Source of the DNA: Apostichopus californicus
Taxonomy: Eukaryota; Echinodermata; Holothuroidea; Aspidochirotida; Stichopodidae
DNA length: 27,556 nt
Direction: 5' to 3'
Assembly (NCBI GenBank): GCA_020650975.1
Contig: JAIPMN010003563.1
Location: 1 to 27,556, forward strand
Positions 1 through 27,556 of this stretch are shown here, piece by piece. Position numbers and translations under genes: made by a program. Numbering within the stretch: the stretch's first letter is position 1; every line of letters starts with the position of its first letter. The notes under the pieces were generated by a model that did no database searches, was not told the DNA's origin, and saw nothing but the letters and a program-made list of their open reading frames with translations.

Positions 1-97
1 ACAAGGCAGCAGTCGGAATTTTCTTGCTCCAAAACCCATCCAGTTGGAATTTCAGACACTACACCCCCCCAATCATCAGGCCTTAGCTACGTCCCTG
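1..97. mobile_element. Possible end of a hAT-like element cut by the window edge
   Basis: Read on the minus strand, the sequence starting at 97 is CAGGGACGTAGCTAAGGCC. This resembles the CAGGG-CGTAGC type of terminal inverted repeat of short hAT elements, two better examples of which lie elsewhere in this window. The other end would be outside the window, so neither target duplication nor length can be tested. This is a weak call. Confidence 0.25.
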
Positions 98-1652
98 TCC
101 CTAGGTAGAACACAGATATTAGTATGTTTGCTAGGGTTGCTGAAATTCATCACTTATTGATGGCAAATATGCTAGTAAACCAACTAATGGTCACTTAAGA
201 TCAGCAATACCAAGCTGACCTGCATGAAAAAGCTTACCATTATCAAGAAAGAAGAACTCAAGCAATTCAATCCTGTTTTTGTTTTATTCTTTTTTTCTTC
301 TATTAGTCCCACACACCTTTACATTTACCTGCCTTATTTAATGAGTTAAAAGTCTGCAAGAAAGGAGAGACTGTAAATTGTAAAAAATTCTGTGTTTTTT
401 TTTTTGTGTCCTACAGCGAGTATGAATCACCCCTCCCTCTAACCCTCTCTTCCCTTCCTCTAGCACCCCATCTTCACACCACCCCTCTCCCTCTCTCTCC
501 TCAATCTGCACCTCAATTAAATGTGATTGAAAAGAACAATGCAGTTTTGAATACGCAAATAACAAAAAAATTAACTTTATGACATTTCAAATATAATAAA
601 GACACATCTTCTTTTATAAAAAATTGTAAATTTAAAATCCTAGATTGACTTTACTTTATTGCACAAATAATAGCTTGAGAAAAAAAAAATGATATGTCAG
701 ACTGATGTTTATCACTAATCTTAATGCATTGTACAAGGAATTCCAAGAAATTTTAGACTATTCAAAAGAAAGCGATTCAAGGTACCAATATAGGATACAT
801 ATGTCACTATTCATTACAAGTACGGTGTGTTGCCAAATTTTAACTGAAACTTCCTGGTGATAGGCTAGTAAAAATGAAAAATTATGCCTACAGTTCCTAG
901 TGTACATATAACACTAGGCCTAGCAAGTATAGCTTAGTATATACATCTCAAGCCAAGGTAATGAAATTTATGTGGCTTCTCTCTATGCAAGGCTGAAAGC
1001 AAATAGCTATAGGTGCTGAATAAAAGCTATTGTGAAAACAAAACAATGGGGGGAGGGCATTGTCCTCTTACAAGGAATATCAAGCTTGAATATCAAGCTT
1101 TTTTCAGACATTTCTGCCAAAGTTGGAAGAACATGCTGAGAAGTAAAAATGCCAAGAAGTAATCCCAAAAGATGAAAGAGTTCAAGAGTATGAGTTGCAC
1201 AAAGGCTGCAGCATTAACGAAACAAATACATTTAATTCTCATCCTATCAGACTCCAATCGTTAAGATAGGAACGCTTTCATAATCGGATCATCCTCTCCC
1301 CCAATAAGGCTTTATCATATATGTCATGATTACTCTGTAAAAATAAAATGTTTCTTAAGAAATGGATCAATAGACAAATTTAAATGAGTTAGCAAACAGG
1401 TTTTGAAAATAGTAGAGACTTTTCCTTGCTGGAGTCAGTTTTTTAATTTAATAGCCTCAGAAAACATGTGTCTTGTATTTGACCAACTGAGCTGTCCAGC
1501 CCTAAATTGCTTAGTACTGTAAATTTAGAAATTTGAGCAATAGGGGAAGGGAGGTACTCTGAAAATTTGAGGAAATATTGAATAACATGTGGATGATGAT
1601 CAAAGCTATCTTAGCTTGATACATTCAACACAGCTGGAGTAAATGAGTTGTT
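98..1652. other. Gene 3' flank, no gene seen
   Basis: AT-rich DNA downstream of PGM1. No ORF here resembles a protein. It holds a pyrimidine-rich tract at about 427-510, a short direct repeat (gaatatcaagctt twice, near 1076-1100) and one TAGGCCTA octamer at 914-921. Nothing else stands out. Confidence 0.6.
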
Positions 1653-2009
1653 TTTATTAAAGAGAAATTGGACAAATTGGACAAATTTGGCAAAGTATCT
1701 ATGTAAAGCACAGATTGGTATTATAGACCACCACCCAATGTACTGTAAGGTTGCAATGGACAGTTTGGACACACAAAAAGTATGCTTCAAGTCATTGGTG
1801 TACATTTCTACATTTCTTTCCTAGTCTTAACTTTTCTCACCTCATTCGTTAACAAATAATGGCAATAATTTATAACTGTAAGCATTAATATTTATTCTCC
1901 ACTTCAAAAAGAACTAAACAATCCCTTCGACTCCTTGTTTGCTTTGTATTGCGGAATGGATAATCCCTCCACAATGATTTATACGCCCCTTTCAAGGAGA
2001 AACTTTTTT
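1653..2009 (-). other. PGM1: PGM1 3' UTR (extent inferred)
   Basis: Sequence directly after the TGA in gene sense. AATAAA occurs on the minus strand at 1896-1891, about 114 bases after the stop codon, and again at 1658-1653. Either could set the end of the transcript. The extent is inferred from these signals only. Confidence 0.5.
1891..1896 (-). terminator. Candidate poly(A) signal of PGM1
   Basis: AATAAA on the minus strand, the first perfect copy after the stop codon. A T- and TG-containing stretch follows (ttatttgttaacg). A second perfect AATAAA lies at 1658-1653 and could give a longer UTR. Confidence 0.45.
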
Positions 2010-21031
<19,022 letters not shown>

Positions 21032-23780
21032 ATTCCTGTTTATGAAACGCCTGCATGATGTGATTTAATAAGGCCAAAAAAGTGCTCTGTAAAACCAACC
21101 CCAAATTTAGTGGTTAGGAACACCCTTGAGGCATGAAGAACACTGACTTGGAATCAAAGTAAATTGTACTTTACTGAACAATTGGGATTATTTAACCTGT
21201 GAATTTGTAATGTATTTCGTCTGTTTGCAGCAAGAATAATAAAGGCCCATTGTTCATGATGTAAATTATACCAACTGGTTGAATTCCTACCAGTTTCTGT
21301 TTCAGATACACTTAGTCTATGTGGAGTGGAACCCATTATTCTGCAGTGAAGCTAAGCCAAGCTTTAAACTAGAAGTGGTCTGGCAAATTCCATGGTAGAC
21401 ATTCCTTTTTAACACACACACACATGTTACTGTAGCCTGTGTTGACATGATTTTGTCTTTGAAAGATAACCACCCATGATCTCCATGCAGTTTGGTCTAC
21501 AATAGCATTGGTACCAAACCACAAATTTGTAATGGTTCCATTTATGAGTAAGTATTGAATGTTTGTTTCATTCAAATCTCAGCAAGTATCACACAGCTTT
21601 GAGACAAAATAAACATAATGTAATGCTGAATTTAGTTCCTGAAAATTGGATTGATATCTTATCAAAGGAAACCCCCAAAACAGCTCATTAGAACTTCATG
21701 AGTTTCAGAGAATGTAAACAGGTAATGTTACTGAGAGGCATGTGCATAAAACAAGGGGAAATAATCCATCCCACTTAGGCCTATGACAGTATACCTACTT
21801 TCGTTAAATTGGTACTGCTAGTATCAGTGGTACTGGTACGGTAGGCCTAGCCTAGACTTAGGCCTATTTGACAATGCTGAGAAGTCACTCACATTATTAA
21901 TTATGAACCTAAGGTTGGGAACATCTTATCATGGTTTGTGCCTTACAAGTTACATGTAGCTTCGGTGGCTATGCAAGTTTAGATCATTTTGGATATTGTC
22001 AAAGTTAGGCCTAGGTATGCCTAATAATAGCAACTTAGACTACGTTAGTACTAGTTAGGCCTACTACTCTATAGTAGTACTAGCCTAGTAGTAGTGGTAC
22101 TAGCTATATAGCTAGCTAATACTAATAGCATGACTTTGTTGCATAATGTTATGTTTAACATAGGCCTAGGCTAGACCTATCCGTCTATGGCCTAACTATA
22201 GACTCAACATGAACTGAAAGTTTAACAACTGCAGAACGTATGATTTTCAGTAACTGAATTACAAACTGAAAAACATCATATTACTTAATGACAGAATAAA
22301 TTATATCATTTTAACATTACCTTACTATATATACAGCCTAGCAATGCGTTTGAACCTTATCGCATTAAAAGTCAACCAGCTACATCCAGGGGCGTTCCTA
22401 AAAGTCCCAACTAAGCTCGCTGTTTCATCTGACGATTCCCAACGCACATGTTCATATGCTACGTCAAGATTCTTATCAGGGGTTACCAGCGTATTAAATT
22501 GCGCTTTGACCTTTGTTACGTAAGATCAAAATATACGGAAGCCATATGAGGACACCAGGGATGTCGAGATAACGTGTTAGAATACCATGATATCCCGACA
22601 AAAATACGTTTTTTGGCCAAGTTACACAATTACAATAACTCGACAACAGGACAAAATTCGAAGAAAAAGACATTTGATGACAGAAATTTGAGGGTTTTTT
22701 TCGATTTACAGAGTTACAATAAATGATTTTGATAGTACCTGAGAGTGATTCCAGTGGCTGGCAATTTGACAATTAAATATGGGAAAGAAAACGAGGCATA
22801 TTCGACATTATTAGTTCAAAACTCCATATCATTAGCTATTGTCCCTTATTCCAGATATGGTGCTTGAAGACTTATTACGCATTGTAAACACGAAGTTAAA
22901 GATCTACACTCTTTTGGGTTTTATTGTTTTAGTGAATAATCACACAATCATAATGATGTACTTTTTTGCCAATTCTATTTGTCAAATTCGATGAGATCGA
23001 CCAATATTAATTATCACGTACTGTGTCCCGTGCTTACGATAGATAAAACTCAGTGTTCGACCCAGATATATTTCTCCGTTTACCGAATTTTGACTGTTTG
23101 ACACAGAAACGTAGATGCGAAGAATGCAACTTTTATGGCTATAACAGTTCACAAACTAAGGAATCTCATGAAAGGCAATGAGACTGGTATTGAGGGATCT
23201 TGTTCGTCCTTTTACGCGGTGAGAGGGAATGTGTGAAGTTGGTTCTATACGGTCGCATACTCCAATTCTGGTAACCTACTATACTAAAGGCATTGAGACT
23301 CGCCCAAACCGCGTGCCGCCCTCTGAAAAAAGTTAACTTTTCATTGCTTGCTAGTGAAGTTTTCTTCTCGCTACAAAATACAGACAGTAATGAAACGTGA
23401 TACCTTGTGATCTTTATCTGGACCTAAGATGTCCAGCGCTGCTACTGTGTTGTGGGTATTGACCGTAGCTGTATGCATCGACTGTACACTAGTGTCTAAT
23501 TACCGACGGTAGCAAGCTGTGTGTATTTTCTGGGATCAATGGTGGTGTCTAACACTTCTGTTACACCTCATTTGAAACTAGGTCAGATTACCGGCATCAG
23601 ACGTTTCGTTTTGCCCTTTAAAGGTAGTGGAATGAAGAAAAAATATATAAATAAATCAAATATTTATTGAAAACTAATATAAATATAAAAAAGATACCTG
23701 TAAACATTCGATATTAGAAATAACTTCAACAGGTTTGGAGTTCAAAATTGTTAAAAGACTGACAGAACGATATAGTTCAA
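21032..23780. other. 5' flank of PGM1, promoter not located
   Basis: No protein-like ORF was found. A TAGGCCTA-rich segment lies at 21776-22170, with further CTAG and TAGT palindromic motifs up to 22130. A short CA run is at 21413. From 22200 to 23640 I see only unremarkable AT-rich sequence. The transcription start of PGM1 must lie here or at a non-coding exon, but no TATA box or CpG-rich core could be assigned with confidence. Confidence 0.6.
21776..22168. repeat. Cluster of palindromic TAGGCCTA octamers
   Basis: TAGGCCTA occurs at 21776, 21842, 21859, 22006, 22056 and 22161, six perfect copies in about 390 bases. Three more lie elsewhere (914, 23893, 26516). Related blocks such as cctagact, ggctagacct and tagtactag fill the same segment. 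Confidence 0.85.
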
Positions 23781-23789
23781 ATGATGCAC

Positions 23790-24540
<751 letters not shown>

Positions 24541-24771
24541 TGCTTTAGTAGATGGTCAGCCCTACTTACTATACATGGCAATTTGTTACGACAGTAACCA
24601 TAGCATTTAAACAGCCGAATTAGTCCCATCTGGGCCACAGTAGCACATACAACAATACAATTCGTCTTCTCAAGACCTTCTCACGCTACCGTTCTCCCAC
24701 CCCCTCGTCGGCAACCCCCACCCCCCCCCCCCACCCCGCACTCACTTCTTGATAGTGTCCAATGCCACCAA
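24541..24771. other. Spacer with poly-C tract
   Basis: Sequence between the zinc-finger relic and the U2-headed element. It contains a C-rich run at about 24717-24737. No gene was seen. Confidence 0.7.
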
Positions 24772-25004
24772 CAGTATACTTTTTGTTTTAAGGAAAAGTC
24801 GCCCAGGAAAGAACCTGGGCACGAAAACCAAACTACCAAACTACCAAACCAAACTACCAAACGACTGATCCGCTCTCAACCCCAGTCCCTTTGCATCGGG
24901 ACTGTGACTGTGTGATCATCGTCAGGTGTGCATCACCATTCCCCTCGAAAGGGAACAGATACTACACATGATCTTAGCCAAAAGGCCGAGAAGCAGTATA
25001 CTTT
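24772..25004. repeat. 11-bp target-site duplication around the U2-headed element
   Basis: The sequence cagtatacttt occurs at 24772-24782 and again at 24994-25004, directly bordering the inserted 211 bases. An 11-bp perfect duplication with an A-rich 3' end is the usual mark of LINE-driven retroposition. Confidence 0.85.
24783..24993 (-). mobile_element. U2 snRNA-headed retroposon (SINE-like), 211 bp
   Basis: On the minus strand from 24993 the first 41 or so bases match U2 snRNA from about nucleotide 5: CTTCTCGGCCTTTTGGCTAA, then GATCATGTGTAGTATCTGTTC, which contains the branch-site-binding GTAGTA and one difference (CATG for CAAG). U2 similarity then stops. The remaining 170 bases form a body with hairpins AGTCCC/GGGACT (24884-24889 with 24898-24903) and GCCCAGG/CCTGGGC (24801-24807 with 24814-24820), a run of AACTACCAA repeats, and an A-rich 3' end. 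Perfect 11-bp direct repeats flank it. There is no proper Sm site and no U2 3' half, so it is not a normal U2 gene. The body is unrecognised. Confidence 0.8.
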
Positions 25005-26286
25005 GCGCTTTTAAATACAACCGATGTTTTAACGCACTCTTATTTTTTCTTTGGAAGGATGTGCATTGGGTTGGGGGACTGTTCATGCCCTACGCATCGA
25101 AGATAATGTTACAGTATACGTGTTTCCCAGCGAACAACCCCTTTCACTCTTAGCACGCATGAAACAGCCTAATACATTTCACCAGTCTAGATCCAAATTA
25201 ATGAAACTACTGTAGTCACCTATACTTTTACTGATGACGTCATAACTTAATAACCTTTGAATTGATATTTTTGTTAAAATTGACAAGTTTCATTCTGCTT
25301 TTCGTTTCGTATATTGACAGGGGGTTTTCTTCGTCATTTTTTTTCCATATCATTGCCTCGTTCTGTTCTGTTTAAGTTATGCATTTGCGTATGAATTACC
25401 ACACTATAAGAGCTGTTATCGTACTGGAGCACAATAAAGTGCTGAGGGGACACTCCATTCAAACGTGTTGACCAGTACTTGAGTTTCAAAGGTGTACGCC
25501 TATGAGTTAGGATATTAGGTACAGTAACTACTCTATGACGAAAAAAAGAATTGATCATAACAACAAGGTGACGAAAGTTTTTCAAGGTGAAAACTTGATT
25601 TCAACACTAACAAATGTAATCAGGATGGGTGCAAGATATATGTAGCAAATACATGCAGCAATTTGTTTTTTGTTTCGACAGTCAAAATATGTTTATTAAT
25701 AATCTAAGAACAAGTTTACAGTACAAGTATATATACTCACAGAAAGATGTTCAGCAAAACCACAATATATGTGGATGTCTCCAGAATTTTTTTTTAAGTC
25801 TACTAAAATGGCCCAAATAAACTCCCTCGTTAATGTGAAGCATTAAATGTGAAGCACTTAAGACAATGACAAAGTTAAAATTTGATGCGTTGTCGGTCGA
25901 GGATAAACAAACACCGGATAAAATACTATCAAGCTAACTTTTTTATTTCTCTCACTTGTAAGTTAAATATGAAACATCTGTGCCATATCAATTAAAGCTT
26001 CTAGACTACTTAGTCTGATACACATACCAATGAATCAGGTCATAAGATGCAATGCAAAAGTTATTAGCTAAATATAATAGTTTTATTGCCTAAAACAAAC
26101 AAAGAAATGTCAAGGACAAATTGATTAATTTCGTTTATGGGTGCTCTTTGGTTTATATGAATGTGTTAATAAAGTATGCGTTGGTTCATTCATTAGCATA
26201 TATATATAAAACGATAGATTAGCGCTAACATTTAGACTTGCTCTTACAAGCTGACATATATCTATCAGTTGAGCCTAAAAGGAGCA
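25005..26286. other. Intergenic, no gene seen
   Basis: AT-rich sequence with short open frames that lack protein-like composition. It contains a small duplication (taatgtgaagcattaaatgtgaagca near 25831) and a TA run near 26201. Nothing else was recognised. Confidence 0.65.
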
Positions 26287-26294
26287 TTGCAATG

Positions 26295-26482
26295 CAAATA
26301 GTGTTGCGAGGAAGGGGGTGAATTGTTGGGAGGGCCGGGAAGGATCTAGACCCCCAAACAATTCTCAGAACATCTTTATATAGACAATAGGTTCTTCATG
26401 CCTCAACCCCCCCCCCCCCTCCAACCCAATAGAAAAGCATCGGGCTCCCCTAAACAGGCAAGCAAATCTAGTTACGCCCCTG
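26295..26482. mobile_element. Decayed hAT-like MITE, 188 bp
   Basis: A perfect 8-bp direct repeat TTGCAATG (26287-26294 and 26483-26490) flanks 188 bases. The right end read inward is CAGGGGCGTAACTAG, a common hAT-type terminus. The left end (CAAATAGTGTTGCGAGG) matches it poorly, so the inverted repeat has decayed or been altered. The interior has a long C tract (26406-26419). Confidence 0.55.
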
Positions 26483-26668
26483 TTGCAATGATTCAGCAAA
26501 CTTTTAAAGCTCGAATAGGCCTATATTTTGACAACCGTATAACAGGCAAAGAAACTTACTCGCCGTCCCATTTTTCTCACGTATAACTGCCAAGCGCACG
26601 TTGTTCGCAAATTAATGCAAACCCGAGCTTATAATGTCCTGTGGATGCCGCCAGGGGATAGGGTCAAT

Positions 26669-27026
26669 CAGTGGCGTAGGAAGGTACTTTTGAGTGGGTG
26701 GGGCTGAAGACTGATGGCCGGCCTGGGGGAGGGGTCTAAAGGGAGGGGCGTCCCCCTCCCCTTTGGAAATTTTTTGCATTTCCAGGTGGCCTCAGATGCA
26801 ATTTGGTGCAATATAGCACACTTCAACACCCACTCCATTTTGTAAATAATTTTGCATTTTCACTTGGCCTTAGATGCAATTTGGTGCTCCAAATGAGATT
26901 TTTTTCTCATTTGGAAATGAAAAAGGGGTTTTCTGACTTGCGAAGCGGGGGGCGGAATGATACTTCCGCCCCCCATATTTTTCACTGGGGGGCTGGCGCC
27001 CCAGCCCCCCGGTTCCTACGCCCTTG
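26669..27026. mobile_element. hAT-type MITE, 358 bp
   Basis: The ends are CAGTGGCGTAGGAA on the left and, read inward from the right, CAAGGGCGTAGGAA, 12 of 14 matching. A perfect 8-bp target duplication GGGTCAAT lies at 26661-26668 and 27027-27034. The interior repeats agatgcaatttggtg twice (26794 and 26873) and holds two strong hairpins at about 26946-26975 and 26984-27010. No transposase is encoded. Confidence 0.85.
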
Positions 27027-27034
27027 GGGTCAAT

Positions 27035-27556
27035 TGGTTGTATATACGGTAACATTGACGTGACGAAACAAACAACAATATTATACTTCTTCATCGAAAC
27101 TGGGAGGAGGATTTGTATTATGTTCAAAGGTGTTTCAGCAACAATAAGATGAAAACTCAAAATCGAAATCATAGGCTGCAGTTACAGGTTAAATAGATTA
27201 GGTACTTATATCAATTAACTTAAAATTGATATACATGATAAGCGAAACCAAAGTTGAGCTTTGTGGCAACGCCATATAATTGAGTAGATACATCTATCGT
27301 TCATATAGAAATAGCTTCGGGTTTTACCTGTTAGTTTCTGTTCTTTGATTACTATGGAAATTAAAAGTTAGTTCTTCTTTTGTTTCATTGAAAGTAGTTC
27401 TTGTTTTGTTTCCTCACTCTCTCTCCCTACCTTTTTTTTTCATTTCTTGACTCGTTGATTAACAAATTTAATAATTGATAGCGATAATAATAATTCCTGT
27501 AAATAATTTGAGAAAATGGATTGCTGTTTTATGTAGGTATTGGATGTGTCAATATG
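27035..27556. other. Intergenic, no gene seen
   Basis: AT-rich sequence with a T-rich run near 27430 and the phrase agttcttcttttgtttcattgaaagtagttcttgttttgtttc, an imperfect internal duplication. No gene was recognised. Confidence 0.6.

Noticed and set aside
22384-22410. hAT terminus CAGGGGCGTTCCTAAAAG
   Set aside because: No matching second end or 8-bp duplication was found nearby, so it cannot be supported.
24783-24997. Functional U2 snRNA gene
   Set aside because: Only the first 40 or so bases match U2; stem-loop II onward and the Sm site are missing, and 11-bp duplications show a retroposed insertion.

Overview
The window is animal nuclear DNA: AT-rich, intron-rich, full of short tandem arrays, poly-C/G tracts, tRNA-derived SINEs and short hAT-type elements. 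The many TAGGCCTA octamers, the repeat style and the protein sequence suit a marine deuterostome invertebrate. An echinoderm, perhaps a sea cucumber, is my best guess, but nothing here proves it.

One intact gene dominates. A complete phosphoglucomutase (PGM1 type) lies on the minus strand with nine coding exons between 21031 (ATG) and 2010 (TGA). All eight introns are GT-AG and all phases join, giving 560 residues with every active-site loop present. The enzyme interconverts glucose-1-phosphate and glucose-6-phosphate.

Layout, left to right in plus coordinates: 1-2009 is the 3' flank and 3' UTR of PGM1. 2010-2234 is exon 9. Intron 8 (2235-7563) holds a tRNA-SINE with a TATG tail, a 10-bp-period minisatellite and a 148-bp-period satellite that runs into the exon 8 donor. 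Exon 8 is 7564-7756. Intron 7 (7757-12457) holds two copies of a second SINE family. Exons 7, 6 and 5 follow at 12458-12709, 14120-14274 and 14985-15175. Intron 4 (15176-16774) holds an approx. 108-bp tandem array made from copies of the exon 4/intron 4 border, interrupted by a hAT MITE. Exons 4, 3, 2 and 1 are at 16775-16889, 18042-18187, 18947-19109 and 20789-21031. Upstream of the gene (beyond 21031) are a TAGGCCTA-rich stretch, a broken C2H2 zinc-finger pseudogene (approx. 23790-24540), a retroposed element with a U2 snRNA head and perfect 11-bp target duplications, and two hAT-like MITEs.

The most unusual signals are (a) two separate introns of one gene in which the 5' splice-site region has been tandemly copied into the intron, in one case with a recognisable piece of the coding exon, and (b) the U2-headed retroposon, whose body I do not recognise.
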